DNA from: Candidatus Phycosocius bacilliformis
GTDB taxonomy: Bacteria > Pseudomonadota > Alphaproteobacteria > Caulobacterales > Aquidulcibacteraceae
Reading direction: 5' to 3'
Length of the DNA stretch: 59,832 bases
NCBI RefSeq assembly: GCF_003112735.1
Contig: NZ_BFBR01000013.1
Span: 1 to 59,832 of the forward strand
Part shown: positions 26,363-39,937 of the stretch, piece by piece
How positions within the stretch are numbered: position 1 is the first letter of the stretch
How the letters are laid out: the number at the start of each line of letters is the position of its first letter
Program-made: the position numbers and the translations under genes
Notes under the pieces: model-generated
Told to the model about the DNA's origin: nothing
The model's database searches: none
Seen by the model: only the letters and a program-made list of their open reading frames with translations

Positions 26363-28729
26363 ATGCCCCAATTTCTGCTTGAACTCTTCAGTGAAGAAAT
26401 CCCCGCCCGCATGCAGAAGAAGGCGGCCGAGGACCTCAAAAAGCTTTTGATGGATGCCTTGTCTAAAGCGGGCTTTTTACCGGCCGGTATTGAGACTTTT
26501 TCCGCACCCCGTCGGCTGGTCGCGGTGGTTGAAGGCCTGCCTGAGCGGACTGCCGATGTGCGTGAAGAGCGCAAGGGCCCGCGCACGGACGCCCCTACCC
26601 AAGCCATTGAGGGCTTTTTACGCGGGGCGGGGCTCAGCGATATTTCCCAAGCCCGCGTGGTCAACGACCCCAAAAAGGGTGACTTTTACGTCGCAGATCT
26701 GGTCAAGCCTGGCCGGGCAACACCAGATGCTCTGGCCGAGATTGTGCCCGACATCATCCGCAATTTCCCGTGGCCCAAAAGCATGCGCTGGGGTGAGGGC
26801 AGCCTGCGTTGGGTGCGGCCCTTGCATCGGATTTTGGCGGTATTTGACGGCCAGATCGTCCCGTTTGAGGTTGATGGGATCGCTGCAACAAATATCAGCG
26901 AGGGGCATCGCTTTCACGGCACTGGCCCATTTGAGGTCAAGGATTTCGACGATTATGAGGCCAAGCTAACGGCTGCCCATGTCGTGCTGGACCGCGATGA
27001 GCGCAAAGCCCGCATCAAAGCCGATGCCATCACCTTGTGTCAGGCGCGCAATCTCGAGCTCATTGAGGATGAAGGGCTGCTGGAGGAAGTCTGCGGTCTG
27101 GTGGACGAGCCCCATGTGATCATGGGTGACATGGACAAAGCCTTCCTTGATTTGCCCCCCGAAGTGATCCGTCTGACGCTGCGCGTCAATCAGAAATATT
27201 TCGTGGTTCGTGACCCGGCGACGGGTGGCCTTGCACCCCATTTCATCATTGTTTCCAATGTGAAAGCCCGCGATGGTGGGCAGAAGATTGCTGCAGGCAA
27301 TGCGCGCGTGCTGGCCGCCCGCCTCAATGATGCGCGCTATTTCTGGGATCTTGACCGCAAGGCAAGCCTTGAAAGCCGCGTGCCGAAGCTCGACACCTTG
27401 GTGTTCCACGAAAAACTTGGCAGTGTCGGCGACAAGGTCCGCCGGATTGCAGCACTGGCTGGGGAAATCGCGCCTCTGGTGGGGGCTGATGTGGCCATAG
27501 CCCAGCAGGCGGCTTTGCTGGCAAAAGCTGACCTGACAACCGAAATGGTGGGTGAATTCCCTGAACTTCAAGGGGTTATGGGTCGGTACTATCAGCTTCA
27601 CGAAGCTGTCCTCCGCCGTGCAACGGGGGAGGGGGACCTTGCGCAGCAAGGTGGTGGGGGTATTGCCCCCTCAGTCGGCTTCGCCGACAGCTCCCCCGCG
27701 TCGCAGGGGAGCACAGGGCTTGTCGCAAACAAGATCATCGCCGACGCCATCCGCGACCACTATAAGCCTGTCGGCCCCTCTGATCAGGTGCCGAGTGAAC
27801 CTGTCGCCATGGCAGTGGCCTTGGCCGACAAGCTCGATACGTTGACCGGGTTTTTTGCCATTGGCGAAAAGCCCACTGGCTCCGGCGATCCTTTTGCGCT
27901 TCGCCGCGCGGCGCTGGGGGTCATTCGGATTGTGCGGGGCGCAAATTTTTGTTTCTCGCTCAACACACTCTTGCGTAAGCCTACGGCAAGAATCGATATC
28001 GCCTTGTACAATGCACTTACTGAATTGAAGCCCGCCTTGCCGAAAGTGGAAGAGTCTAGGCTTAGCTTCTTGGCACAGAAGGCAGAAGATTTTCAGAATT
28101 TTCTCAATAATCCGAACAACGCGGGAATAGACTTCAAGAATTCAGAATATGGCAAAGGTTTGTCTTCAGAAGAGGCGGGGATTGTCGTCTCAATTTGGCA
28201 AACTCGTGAAGCGGTCGTCGACTTCATCCTCGAGCGCCTGCGCGTCGCGCTCCGCGATGAAGGTTTTGCGCCTGATGTGCTTGAGGCTGCCTTTGCAATT
28301 GAGGATGATGACATCAATCGCATCGTCGCCCGGGTCACTGCCTTGGCGGGCTTCCTTAAGACCGAGGATGGCACCAATCTGACCGCAGGCATCAAGCGGG
28401 CCAGCAATATCTTGGCTGCTGAAGCCAAGAAGGGGGCCTTGCCATCAGAGCTTTCTCTCGATCCCGCCTTGTGTGTTCTGGCCGAAGAACAGGCGTTACA
28501 GGCCGCCCTTGCCGAGGCCCAGAACGCTTTGCCGGACCTCGTGGGGCAGCAGGATTTTGATAGCGCCATGCGGGTGTTGGCCAGCTTGCGCGCACCGGTT
28601 GACGCTTTCTTCGAGGCCGTCCTCGTCAATGATCCAGATCCGGCCAAGCGGCTGAACCGACTTGCCTTGCTGACTGCTTTTAAGCATGCCGCCAGCCAAG
28701 TGGCCGATTTCTCAAAACTGGCCGGATAG
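26363..28729 (+). CDS. glyS: Glycyl-tRNA synthetase beta subunit, with two internal expansions
   Basis: tRNA-binding and HD-domain subunit; 788 residues against about 690 in E. coli. The start [21 protein letters not shown] and the block [26 protein letters not shown]...[19 protein letters not shown] are diagnostic. Two stretches explain the extra length. About residues 416-455 are encoded by a palindromic repeat inserted in frame (27611-27712). About residues 533-605 are unlike the usual family sequence and are coded by AT-richer DNA (44% GC by hand count at 28021-28140). The frame stays open through both, and the HD region and C-terminus resume afterwards, so the gene is probably functional. 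Confidence 0.95.
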   Translation: MPQFLLELFSEEIPARMQKKAAEDLKKLLMDALSKAGFLPAGIETFSAPRRLVAVVEGLPERTADVREERKGPRTDAPTQAIEGFLRGAGLSDISQARVVNDPKKGDFYVADLVKPGRATPDALAEIVPDIIRNFPWPKSMRWGEGSLRWVRPLHRILAVFDGQIVPFEVDGIAATNISEGHRFHGTGPFEVKDFDDYEAKLTAAHVVLDRDERKARIKADAITLCQARNLELIEDEGLLEEVCGLVDEPHVIMGDMDKAFLDLPPEVIRLTLRVNQKYFVVRDPATGGLAPHFIIVSNVKARDGGQKIAAGNARVLAARLNDARYFWDLDRKASLESRVPKLDTLVFHEKLGSVGDKVRRIAALAGEIAPLVGADVAIAQQAALLAKADLTTEMVGEFPELQGVMGRYYQLHEAVLRRATGEGDLAQQGGGGIAPSVGFADSSPASQGSTGLVANKIIADAIRDHYKPVGPSDQVPSEPVAMAVALADKLDTLTGFFAIGEKPTGSGDPFALRRAALGVIRIVRGANFCFSLNTLLRKPTARIDIALYNALTELKPALPKVEESRLSFLAQKAEDFQNFLNNPNNAGIDFKNSEYGKGLSSEEAGIVVSIWQTREAVVDFILERLRVALRDEGFAPDVLEAAFAIEDDDINRIVARVTALAGFLKTEDGTNLTAGIKRASNILAAEAKKGALPSELSLDPALCVLAEEQALQAALAEAQNALPDLVGQQDFDSAMRVLASLRAPVDAFFEAVLVNDPDPAKRLNRLALLTAFKHAASQVADFSKLAG
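27611..27712. repeat. Palindromic repeat element inserted in frame in glyS
   Basis: An outer stem CGGGGGAG (27624-27631) pairs with CTCCCCCG (27691-27698). Inside are three small hairpins: CCTTGCgcaGCAAGG (27637-27651), GGGGGtattgCCCCC (27656-27670) and GTCGGCttcGCCGAC (27674-27688). The protein in this frame ([14 protein letters not shown]...) has no match in normal GlyS, whose text reads from GRYYQLHE straight to DAIRDHYKP. Confidence 0.8.
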
Positions 28730-28748
28730 AGCGGGTTTTCGGCCAATT

Positions 28749-28778
28749 TTGACCCTATGGGCCCTGCATCGGTAAGGT
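28749..28778 (+). promoter_or_regulatory. Candidate promoter for ppdK
   Basis: TTGACC, an 18-bp spacer and TAAGGT lie about 170 bp upstream of the ppdK start, in the 220-bp glyS-ppdK gap. The -10 match is weak, so this is only a candidate. Confidence 0.25.
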
Positions 28779-28949
28779 AGGAAAACTACAGCACTGCTAA
28801 TCCTGTGGCCCTGCGACAACAAACCCCGATTGGCGCAGGTTGGGTGGCTTGATCCTGCACTGGACTGGCTTAGAAGGGCCGCCACGACACGCGCGGGGTG
28901 GGAATCATCGGCGCGAACCACTTTGGACTATCCACACAGGGCAAATGAC

Positions 28950-31607
<2,658 letters not shown>

Positions 31608-31619
31608 ATAGTATCAGGT

Positions 31620-31662
31620 CCGCCCCCCTTTCTCGCCGATTTCTTGCAGGAGAGGGGGCGGG
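31620..31662. terminator. GC-rich hairpin between convergent ppdK and helicase genes
   Basis: CCGCCCCCCTTTCTC and GAGAGGGGGCGG form an imperfect stem with a short bulge. No T tract follows. It could serve both converging genes. Confidence 0.35.
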
Positions 31663-31665
31663 GCC

Positions 31666-33507
31666 TTAATCCATCCGGACTTTTTTGCGAAACGACTTTT
31701 TGCCAGCCTTCACAGGTCCGTTGCCCGCACCATTATCGCGTCCCTTATGGGACCCTTTTCCGGGACCTTTTGCCGGACCTTTCGCGGGACCTTTAGGCCC
31801 AGCCTTGGCTGACACGTAAGGGCCACCCTTGCCGGGGCCTTGCTTGCGTGGGGGCGGGCGGGAAAAGCCTTTGTCCAGCACAGGCTCGATCCGTGTGGAT
31901 TCATCGGGATGGGCGTCAACCGCATGTAAGAAGCGGTCGGCCACCTTGGGATTGATTTCAAACAAGGTTTCCCGGTCGAAGATGCGGATGGCACCAATGT
32001 CATTCTTGGTGATGTGTCCCAGACGGCAAATCAACGGGATCAGCCATTTGGGGTCAGCGTTTGACGTGCGTCCGACCGACAGCCGGAACCATGGCACACC
32101 GGCAAAGCCGCCTTGCCCGCCACCTTGACCTTCGTCTCGGTCCTTCTGACGGGCCCCTCTCTCCATCCGCTCAGGCTTTTGCCGACGCGGTTCGGGAATA
32201 GGCTCGAACACATCTTCGGGCTCAGGCAGACGTGAGCGATAGAGCCGGATGAGGGCTTGAGCGACCTGGTCTGGCCCAACAGCCGCCAAAAGGCTTGCCG
32301 CCAAAGCCTGATCTTCCTCGCTGCCAGCTTCCTGCAAAATGGGATCAGCCATCAGCCGGTCACGGTCGGCTGCACGAATGGCCTCCGCGCTGGGTGGGCC
32401 AGACCATTGGGCTTGGATTCCGGCACTGCGCAACAGGATTTCAGCCTTTTTCTGCCGCGTGGTTGGCACCAAAAGCACCGACATGCCCTTGCGGCCGGCC
32501 CGACCTGTCCGGCCAGAGCGGTGAAGAAGGGCTGCCTTATTCTGGGGCAGCTCGGCATGGATGACGAGGTTGAGGTCGGGCAGATCAAGACCGCGCGCGG
32601 CCACATCGGTGGCAACACATACGCGGGCATGTCCATCGCGCAGGGCCTGCAATGCGTCGGTGCGTTCCTTTTGCGACATCTCACCTGACAAAGCGACAGC
32701 TGAAAAGCCGCGTTCCCGCAGACTGCCAAACAAATGGCGGACACTTTCGCGCGTGGCACAAAAAACCAGCGCTCCACCAGTTGCATAAAAGCGCAAGACA
32801 TTCACAACAGCCCATTCCAGCTCATTGGGCACCACGCGAATGGCGCGATACTCAATATCGCCGTGGGGAACGTCGCGCACTGTGGTGTCGATCCGCACCG
32901 CATCGCGCTGATACTGGCGGGCCAGCGCCACAATATCCTTGGCCAATGTAGCAGAGAACAACAAAGTGCGCTTGTCCTCTGGCGTGGAATCCAAAATGGC
33001 CTCGAGATCATCCTTGAAGCCGAGGTCGAGCATTTCGTCAGCCTCATCCAGCACAATCGCGCGCAGCGCGCTGAAATCAGCCCGACCGCGTTCCATATGG
33101 TCGCGCAGGCGGCCAGGTGTGCCGACGACAATATGGCAGCCTGCCTGCAGGCGGCGGGCTTCTTGGCGGGCATCCATACCCCCGACGCAGCACACAACTT
33201 GCGCGCCGGCTTGGGCGTATAGCCATTCAAGCTCGCGGCCGACTTGCTGGGCCAGTTCGCGGGTCGGGGCGATCACCAGTGCCAGCGGCGCGCCGGGTTT
33301 GCCCAAGCGGGGTTGATCTTGCAGCAAGGTCGGCCCGATCGACAGGCCAAAGGCGACCGTCTTGCCGGATCCGGTTTGGGCAGAGACCAACAGATCGGCA
33401 TCAGTGCGGGTTTCAGATAAAACGGCGGCTTGAACGGGGGTGGGTTCGCCATAGCCTTGAGCGGCCAAAGTGGCCTCGAACACGGCGGGTAGAGTCGGGA
33501 AGGGCAT
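31666..33507 (-). CDS. DEAD-box RNA helicase with DbpA-type RNA-binding domain
   Basis: 613 residues. The Q motif is near PTPVQAAVL, the Walker A AQTGSGKT at about 43-50, PTRELAQQVG at 81-90, DEAD at 154-157 and the SAT motif near 180. The second RecA domain has HRSGRTGRAGRKG. A DbpA-type RNA-binding domain lies around 470-545 (RLSVGRTSNADPKWLIPLICR). The last 60 residues are a Lys/Gly/Pro tail with KGPAKGP repeats. Probably acts in rRNA assembly or cold adaptation. It is DeaD- or DbpA-like; the exact subgroup is not certain. Confidence 0.93.
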   Translation of the reverse strand: MPFPTLPAVFEATLAAQGYGEPTPVQAAVLSETRTDADLLVSAQTGSGKTVAFGLSIGPTLLQDQPRLGKPGAPLALVIAPTRELAQQVGRELEWLYAQAGAQVVCCVGGMDARQEARRLQAGCHIVVGTPGRLRDHMERGRADFSALRAIVLDEADEMLDLGFKDDLEAILDSTPEDKRTLLFSATLAKDIVALARQYQRDAVRIDTTVRDVPHGDIEYRAIRVVPNELEWAVVNVLRFYATGGALVFCATRESVRHLFGSLRERGFSAVALSGEMSQKERTDALQALRDGHARVCVATDVAARGLDLPDLNLVIHAELPQNKAALLHRSGRTGRAGRKGMSVLLVPTTRQKKAEILLRSAGIQAQWSGPPSAEAIRAADRDRLMADPILQEAGSEEDQALAASLLAAVGPDQVAQALIRLYRSRLPEPEDVFEPIPEPRRQKPERMERGARQKDRDEGQGGGQGGFAGVPWFRLSVGRTSNADPKWLIPLICRLGHITKNDIGAIRIFDRETLFEINPKVADRFLHAVDAHPDESTRIEPVLDKGFSRPPPRKQGPGKGGPYVSAKAGPKGPAKGPAKGPGKGSHKGRDNGAGNGPVKAGKKSFRKKVRMD

Positions 33508-33792
33508 GATAATCCTGCAGCTGTTGTCTCAACAGCCAGAAAGGTGACTGTAATGGGGAGAGGGTGTCGCGGCGGGCCTTAGCAGCTTTCTTGCAAAACA
33601 GCCACGCAGGTGTCTGTGTTTGCGCGCCTGTAGGTCAATGTTCTTGTCCACAGGCAGGGCAGTTGGCCTTCACCTTTCCTTCATTCACTGCGCGCAAACC
33701 GCATTAACCGCAACATGTCCTTGCAACGCAGGCAAAGCGGACCAATATCTAGAAATCCAGAACGCATCTGGCGTGTTCTGAAAGAGGCTTTT

Positions 33793-34419
33793 ATGACCGA
33801 TCATCTTACGCGCGCACTGGGCTTGGTTCCCATGGTTGTCGAGCAAAGTTCGCGTGGCGAGCGGGCCTTCGATATCTTCTCCCGTCTGTTGCGTGAACGC
33901 ATCATCTTTGTATCCGGTCCGGTGGAAGATGGCATGGCCGCACTGATCTGTGCCCAACTTTTGTTCTTGGAATCTGAAAATCCCAAGAAGGAAATTGCCA
34001 TGTATATCAACAGCCCAGGCGGTGTGGTCACCTCTGGGCTGTCCATTTATGACACGATGCAATATATCCGCTCCCCGGTATCTACTGTGGTGATGGGCCA
34101 AGCAGCTTCGATGGGCTCGCTCTTGCTCGCAGCTGGTCAAAAAGGCAGCCGCGTGGCTCTGCCAAATGCACGGGTTATGGTGCACCAGCCGTCTGGTGGC
34201 TTCCGTGGGCAGGCGACTGACATAGCCCGCCATGCTGAAGATATTGTTGCAACCAAGCGTCGTCTCAACGAGATTTACGTCAAGCACACGGGTCAACCCT
34301 ATGATGTGATTGAGAAAACGCTGGATCGCGATCATTTCATGACGGCTGAAGAAGCGCGTGATTTCGGAATTGTGGACGAGGTGTTCGTCAAGCGCGAAGA
34401 GCCGACTACAGTCGGTTGA
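33793..34419 (+). CDS. clpP: ATP-dependent Clp protease proteolytic subunit
   Basis: Serine protease chamber of ClpXP/ClpAP; 208 residues from the ATG at 33793. The N-terminus [23 protein letters not shown] is conserved. The catalytic triad is visible: Ser107 ([11 protein letters not shown]), His131 (VMVHQPSGG) and Asp180 (LDRDHFM). An upstream start at 33715 in frame would add 26 residues with no family match. The 285-bp gap to the helicase gene is a shared divergent promoter region; one TTAACC motif lies at 33704, too little to claim CtrA control. Confidence 0.97.
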   Translation: MTDHLTRALGLVPMVVEQSSRGERAFDIFSRLLRERIIFVSGPVEDGMAALICAQLLFLESENPKKEIAMYINSPGGVVTSGLSIYDTMQYIRSPVSTVVMGQAASMGSLLLAAGQKGSRVALPNARVMVHQPSGGFRGQATDIARHAEDIVATKRRLNEIYVKHTGQPYDVIEKTLDRDHFMTAEEARDFGIVDEVFVKREEPTTVG

Positions 34420-34587
34420 TCCTGCTTGATCACCCCCGGCATTGTTCTTGCTGGGCACAAAAGGGTGTGCATTATTGGGCGGGATTTGCAACGGATCGTT
34501 GACAGATTCCGTGCAAGACTGGACAAAGCTCATTGAAGCGACCGTCAGTCGCTGCTCTCAGCAGCACCGTGACGGACTGGAGTAGAC

Positions 34588-35859
34588 ATGACCAAAGCAG
34601 CCAGCGGTGATTCAAAAAACACGCTCTATTGCAGCTTCTGCGGCAAGAGCCAGCATGAAGTCCGCAAACTGATCGCCGGACCGACCGTTTTCATCTGCGA
34701 TGAATGCGTCGAACTTTGCATGGATATCATCCGTGAAGAGAACAAGAACCAGCTGGTCAAGTCCAAGGATGGTGTACCCACGCCGCAAGAAATCAAAGAC
34801 GTCCTTGATGATTATGCGGTGGGCCAGGCCTATGCCAAGCGCGTGCTGGCAGTGGCGGTACACAATCACTACAAACGTCTGGCACATGCGCAGAAGAATT
34901 CCGATGTCGAGCTGGCGAAGTCCAATATTTTGCTGATCGGCCCAACCGGTTGCGGCAAAACATTGCTGGCTCAGACTTTGGCGCGCATCATCGATGTTCC
35001 TTTCACCATGGCCGATGCCACCACGCTGACCGAGGCGGGTTATGTGGGCGAAGACGTCGAAAACATCATTCTGAAGCTGTTGCAGGCATCTGACTATAAT
35101 GTCGAACGTGCCCAGCGTGGCATCGTCTATATCGATGAAATCGACAAAATCAGCCGTAAGTCTGACAATCCGTCAATCACCCGGGACGTGTCAGGCGAAG
35201 GTGTGCAGCAGGCGCTGTTGAAGCTGATGGAAGGCACAGTTGCTTCTGTGCCGCCGCAAGGGGGCCGCAAGCACCCGCAACAGGAATTCCTGCAAGTCGA
35301 CACAACCAATATCCTGTTCATCGCAGGCGGGGCCTTCCCAGGTCTGGATACGATCATTTCGCGGCGGGGTACCGGGGCTGGCATCGGCTTTGGGGCCAAT
35401 GTACGCAGTCCAGATGACCGTCGGACCGGCGACATCCTGCGCGAGTGCGAGCCTGAGGATCTGTTGAAATTCGGCCTAATTCCTGAATTCGTGGGCCGGA
35501 TGCCGGTGTTTGCTACGTTGGAAGACCTCGATGAGGCCGCGCTCATTCAGATCCTGACAGAACCGAAGAACGCCCTGATCAAGCAATATCAGCGCTTGTT
35601 TGAGATGGAAAATGTCAAGCTGACCTTCACCGATGAAGCTTTGCGTTGCGTTGCCACCAAGGCGATTGCCCGCAAGACCGGTGCCCGTGGCCTGCGCTCC
35701 ATCCTCGAAGGTGTGCTGTTGGAAACCATGTTCGACTTGCCCTCTTATGAGGGTGTGGAAGAAGTCGTGGTCAATGGCGAGGTGATTGAGGGGCGGGCCA
35801 AGCCATTGTTGATTTATGCCGAACGGCGCGATCAAGCGGCCCCTGCAGCCGCCGGCTAG
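34588..35859 (+). CDS. clpX: Clp protease ATPase subunit ClpX
   Basis: AAA+ unfoldase partner of ClpP; 423 residues. The N-terminal zinc domain has Cys at 15, 18, 37 and 40. Walker A GPTGCGKT is at 118-125, Walker B is [10 protein letters not shown], and the [23 protein letters not shown] and [12 protein letters not shown] motifs follow. It begins 168 bp after clpP. A TTGACA at 34499-34504 could be a -35 box for it, with no good -10. Confidence 0.97.
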   Translation: MTKAASGDSKNTLYCSFCGKSQHEVRKLIAGPTVFICDECVELCMDIIREENKNQLVKSKDGVPTPQEIKDVLDDYAVGQAYAKRVLAVAVHNHYKRLAHAQKNSDVELAKSNILLIGPTGCGKTLLAQTLARIIDVPFTMADATTLTEAGYVGEDVENIILKLLQASDYNVERAQRGIVYIDEIDKISRKSDNPSITRDVSGEGVQQALLKLMEGTVASVPPQGGRKHPQQEFLQVDTTNILFIAGGAFPGLDTIISRRGTGAGIGFGANVRSPDDRRTGDILRECEPEDLLKFGLIPEFVGRMPVFATLEDLDEAALIQILTEPKNALIKQYQRLFEMENVKLTFTDEALRCVATKAIARKTGARGLRSILEGVLLETMFDLPSYEGVEEVVVNGEVIEGRAKPLLIYAERRDQAAPAAAG

Positions 35860-35903
35860 GCTTTACCGTGTGAGGGCAGGCAGGACCAGAAAGGGCGGGC
35901 GCT

Positions 35904-36338
35904 ATGCAGGAAGCCTATGTCGATCCAACACGCGCGGCATTTGACCTGTTCAAAGCCCTACCGCGCGATGAACCGATCTGGATGTTGAATCAGGTCCGTT
36001 ATCGTCCGCTGGCACTTTATCCTGAAGGGCATCCTGATGCTGGTCTTGGCCGCACGGGGGAAGAGGCTTACCGGGAATATGGTCGTACCAGCGACCCGAT
36101 CTTTTCGCGATTAGGCGGGAAAATCATCTGGCGTGGCAAGATGCAACTCATGCTAACCGGGCCAGAAACCGAAAACTGGGACACGATTTTCATTGCCCAT
36201 TATCCCAGCGCCAGCGCCTTTCTGGCGATGGTAACCGACGCTGACTATCGCGAGGCGGTCAAGCATCGTCAGGCAGCAGTATTGACCAGCCGCTTGGTGC
36301 GCTGCCAGCAAATGGATGCCAGCGGCGGCTTTGCTTGA
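35904..36338 (+). CDS. DUF1330 family protein
   Basis: 144 residues, ferredoxin-like dimeric alpha/beta barrel type. It has the DUF1330 pattern: [30 protein letters not shown], then [34 protein letters not shown]. Function is unknown. It lies 26 bp before the lldD-like gene in the same direction, so they may be co-transcribed. Confidence 0.85.
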   Translation: MQEAYVDPTRAAFDLFKALPRDEPIWMLNQVRYRPLALYPEGHPDAGLGRTGEEAYREYGRTSDPIFSRLGGKIIWRGKMQLMLTGPETENWDTIFIAHYPSASAFLAMVTDADYREAVKHRQAAVLTSRLVRCQQMDASGGFA

Positions 36339-36363
36339 ACCTTGTGGCGCGGGGGTCGGTGAC

Positions 36364-37497
36364 ATGATCATCGCCAGTCCGAGAGACTTCCGTCGCGCAG
36401 CCTATCGGCGTTTGCCCCGCTTCCTGTTTGATTATGTTGATGGCGGGGCGCTGGATGAGGCCACATTACAGGCCAATGAGGCTGACCTCTCAAGCCTGGT
36501 CTTGCGCCAGCGCATCTTGCAGGCCGTTGATCAGGTGGATTTAACGACCCATCTCTTTGGTCAAAAGATGGCGCTGCCGATTGTTCTGGGCCCGGTTGGG
36601 CTGTCTGGCATGTTGGCGCGGCGCGGGGAAGTCCAAGCTGCCAGAGCGGCGGAGGAGGCTGGCATTGCCTATACACTCTCGACGGTCAGTGTTTGTCCGC
36701 TCGCTGAGGTGGCGGCCGCCAGTCAGCGCCCGATCTGGTTTCAGCTCTATGTTCTCAAAGATCGCGGATTCATGGCCGATGTGCTGGAGCGGGCCAAAGC
36801 TCACGGCGTCACCACCTTGGTTTTCACCGTTGATATGCCAACGCCGGGCTCGCGCTACCGTGACCCCCATTCTGGCATGTCTGGCCCTTGGGCGGCTTCG
36901 AGGCGAATGGTGCAAGCCCTTTCCCACCCAAGCTGGGCTTGGGATGTGGGTGTGCGGGGCCGCCCGCATGATCTGGGCAATATTTCGACCTATCGCGGCC
37001 AAGCCACTGGTCTGTCTGACTATATCGGCTGGCTTGGGGCCAGTTTCGATCCGGGCATCGGCTGGGCCGACCTCGACTGGATCCGGCAGACTTGGACCGG
37101 TGACCTGATCATCAAAGGCATATTGGATCGGGAGGATGCCCGCGACGCGCTAAAATTTGGTGCCAATGGCTTGGTTGTGTCCAATCATGGCGGTCGCCAG
37201 CTTGACCGGACGCTGTCCACCGCAAAAGCTTTGCCTGCGGTAGTGGACGCCGTGGCGAAAACCATTCCAGTTCTGGTCGATTCAGGCATTCGCACCGGCG
37301 TCGATGTGCTGCGCTTTCTGGCCTTAGGGGCTGATGGGGTCATGTTGGGGCGGGCCTATGCCTATGCTTTGGCAACTGGCGGGCGGGCCGGTGTTGCCCA
37401 CTTACTGGACTTGATGGGGAGGGAAATGGCCACCAATATGACGTTGATGGGGGTCAAACGCCTGTCAGACCTTGGCCCCCATTGCCTTGCTGGTTGA
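36364..37497 (+). CDS. lldD: FMN-dependent alpha-hydroxy-acid dehydrogenase (L-lactate dehydrogenase-like)
   Basis: 377 residues, TIM barrel, close to E. coli LldD (about 380). [16 protein letters not shown] is the N-terminal signature. The active-site block SNHGGRQLD holds the catalytic His and Arg, followed by [32 protein letters not shown] for FMN. Lactate is the likely substrate, but glycolate- or mandelate-type specificity cannot be excluded. The start is the ATG at 36364; the frame is open to 36316 without family match. Confidence 0.88.
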   Translation: MIIASPRDFRRAAYRRLPRFLFDYVDGGALDEATLQANEADLSSLVLRQRILQAVDQVDLTTHLFGQKMALPIVLGPVGLSGMLARRGEVQAARAAEEAGIAYTLSTVSVCPLAEVAAASQRPIWFQLYVLKDRGFMADVLERAKAHGVTTLVFTVDMPTPGSRYRDPHSGMSGPWAASRRMVQALSHPSWAWDVGVRGRPHDLGNISTYRGQATGLSDYIGWLGASFDPGIGWADLDWIRQTWTGDLIIKGILDREDARDALKFGANGLVVSNHGGRQLDRTLSTAKALPAVVDAVAKTIPVLVDSGIRTGVDVLRFLALGADGVMLGRAYAYALATGGRAGVAHLLDLMGREMATNMTLMGVKRLSDLGPHCLAG

Positions 37498-37517
37498 TTG
37501 TTGATGGCCAATTTCAC

Positions 37518-39821
37518 CTATTCCCTCAGCTTTAAGGTTGGGCCAATGCGGGCGGCATTGATCTCCGCGGGGGTGAAGGGCAGGCGGTTCCAGCGCTTGG
37601 CGGCATAGGCCAAAGTCTGGTCGGCATAATGGGGAGAGTCCGGGTCTGTTGATTGGGAATAACTGAGGATCGCATCGGCCACCGGGCCTTGATCGGTAAA
37701 GCTCACCACCTGAATATAACTGGTGCCTGAGCGTGGTACGAGACCGCGGGGGCCTTTGTCGGATACCTGCACATTCAAGACCCCCAGATTGCCATGCGCC
37801 CCATGGATGGGGATGTTTTCCTGGCCACGGGTGACAAATTGCACCTGCCCCCACGGGGCATCGAGGGCAATATTCTCGCTCTTCAATCGTTCTGTAGCCG
37901 CTTTCAGAGCCGCGCGCAGCTGATCGGCAACCGGGCCGGTTGTGATCAAATCGGCCGGGGTATGAACAGGATCGTTGAGATCAAAAGGCTTGGCCCATTT
38001 GCCTTGGATGCGCTCTGCCTGCTCCCAGAAAGCATGGAACAGATAGGCCCCTTTGCTGTCATTGTCATAGCGGCGATCCCACGCCTTCAAAACCGCGCAA
38101 GCATCGGCCAAATCGGCCTGATCGACACACAAGCTGATGAGGGAGTCGAGGGTGAGTTCGCCGGCCAAGGTCTTGTTGGCAAAGGCCATGGCTTTGGCAG
38201 TGTCCTGATCCACTTTCTGACCTGCAAGCCCGTCAGTCCCGCTCAGGCGCCGATCAATCTCAATCAGGCCAGAGCGGGTGCGCAGGCTACGCGCCGTCTC
38301 GGCGCTGCCCAAGATCGGCGAAAGCACGCGGTAAGGGGCCTTGGGATTGGTCAGCCAATAGCTGTCATTGCTATTGGCGACATAATCGCGCCGGATGATG
38401 ACGGCTTGATCTTGCGCGGGCATCAAGCCGGGGGCAGGCGTGCCGGCCACTTTGTCCCAATCACACGCAGATTTGCTGCCGTCCAGCACGATGAGGCGTT
38501 GGGCCAGCGGCGCTGAGCGCGCCGTGGCACAGGCCCGGATCTTGTCTCCACTCACATTGGGAACCACGGTGACATCCGCCAACAGCGCATGACCCTGCCG
38601 GTCTGTGGCAATTGTGTTGACCCAGGGGATCCCCAATGTGCTGGTGACGGCGTTTCGGATGTCCTCTACCGACCGGGCTTGATTGATCTGAAGCCACGCA
38701 TCAATCAGCCGATTATTGCCAGCATTGGCATCGCGCACGGCAAAGGCGCGCTCATTCGTCCAATTGAGGCCAGCATTTGGTATGATGAGGAGCGGGCCAA
38801 AGCGGCTGACATAGACGGTACGGGTCAGCGTGCCGTCGGCGGTTTCGATCGACACAGTGCGTGTCTGCATCGCTTCGCTTTTGCCATCGACCATATAGCG
38901 GGTGGGGTCGGTTGGATCGAGGGTAAGTTCAAATACGGTGGCATGTTTGGCCGCACTGACGGTATGGCTCCAGGCAATATCCTTGTTAAAGCCGATGGTG
39001 GGAATGGGAGAGCCAGCTAAAGTCGCCCCCATCACATCCACCACACCGGGAATGGTGATATGGAGCTGGTAAAAGCGCGACGTCCCTGCCCAGGGAAAGT
39101 GTGGGTTGCCAACAATCAAGCCTTTGCCATTGGCTGTGGTTTCCGCCCCAAATGCCCATCCATTGCTGCCAAGGCCTGCCTCAGCCATATCTGGCATGGA
39201 AAGGTCCGCAACCTTTTCAGGCTTGGCCACAGCGGGTGGGGCGGCATAGGCAATGCCTTGGGCCAAAACCAGCGCCCCGGCCCGCAGTGCATTTTTCTCC
39301 ATCAGGCGCAGCATGTCGTCTTCGCTGATCGGCTTGACCCAGGCCTTGCCCCGGCAAGAAGCAGGTACGCCTTGTGGGCCCAAATCGCGCAGCAGCCGAT
39401 TATATCCAGCAACATAACCGCGCACTAAATCGCGGGTGGTTGCGCTGGTTTGCTGGTGGGCCTTGCGCAAAGCCTCAATGTCGAACTGGCTTTTGAAAAA
39501 GACGTCTGAGGCAAGATTATCGACCGGATCAAAGCCGAAACTGGTTTTCTCTTTGGTGCCAAAATGCAGCGCGCGCTGGCCTGCCATGGTGATGAAGTCT
39601 TCAGCCAACATGCACAAATTGTCCTGCGCATAGGCATAGCCAACGCCATAGCCAATGCCTTTCCAATTTCGTGCCGTAATGTGGGGGATGCCATAGGTGG
39701 TGCGCGTAATCTCAGCCTCTAAAGGCCGGGGCTTGGCTTGGGCTTGACTTGCCATAAGGGGGGTCAATGGGCTTGCCAATGTGATGAGCGTGGCCATCAG
39801 GCCGCGTGTGCCAATGCGCAT
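37518..39821 (-). CDS. Penicillin-acylase family Ntn-hydrolase, AHL/aculeacin acylase-like
   Basis: 767 residues from the ATG at 39821, giving a signal peptide that ends near ASQAQA-K. The beta chain is expected to begin at Ser219 in GLGSNGWAFG after self-cleavage, leaving the Ser as nucleophile. GLIVGNPHFPWAGTSRFYQLHI and GFNKDIAWSHTVS match acylases of the aculeacin A/PvdQ type, which cleave acyl amides and acyl-homoserine lactones. The substrate is not known here. The frame is open further upstream to 39953, but those residues do not precede a good signal. Confidence 0.88.
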   Translation of the reverse strand: MRIGTRGLMATLITLASPLTPLMASQAQAKPRPLEAEITRTTYGIPHITARNWKGIGYGVGYAYAQDNLCMLAEDFITMAGQRALHFGTKEKTSFGFDPVDNLASDVFFKSQFDIEALRKAHQQTSATTRDLVRGYVAGYNRLLRDLGPQGVPASCRGKAWVKPISEDDMLRLMEKNALRAGALVLAQGIAYAAPPAVAKPEKVADLSMPDMAEAGLGSNGWAFGAETTANGKGLIVGNPHFPWAGTSRFYQLHITIPGVVDVMGATLAGSPIPTIGFNKDIAWSHTVSAAKHATVFELTLDPTDPTRYMVDGKSEAMQTRTVSIETADGTLTRTVYVSRFGPLLIIPNAGLNWTNERAFAVRDANAGNNRLIDAWLQINQARSVEDIRNAVTSTLGIPWVNTIATDRQGHALLADVTVVPNVSGDKIRACATARSAPLAQRLIVLDGSKSACDWDKVAGTPAPGLMPAQDQAVIIRRDYVANSNDSYWLTNPKAPYRVLSPILGSAETARSLRTRSGLIEIDRRLSGTDGLAGQKVDQDTAKAMAFANKTLAGELTLDSLISLCVDQADLADACAVLKAWDRRYDNDSKGAYLFHAFWEQAERIQGKWAKPFDLNDPVHTPADLITTGPVADQLRAALKAATERLKSENIALDAPWGQVQFVTRGQENIPIHGAHGNLGVLNVQVSDKGPRGLVPRSGTSYIQVVSFTDQGPVADAILSYSQSTDPDSPHYADQTLAYAAKRWNRLPFTPAEINAARIGPTLKLRE

Positions 39822-39937
39822 ATGTCCTCCAGAGCAGACCATTTTCTTTTGCAACAGTCGTAACCATGCCTGACCGGGGTGACAAGACAAAGCCCTTTCC
39901 AACGGGCACGGCATGTCTTCACGCTTGCAGGCCCACC

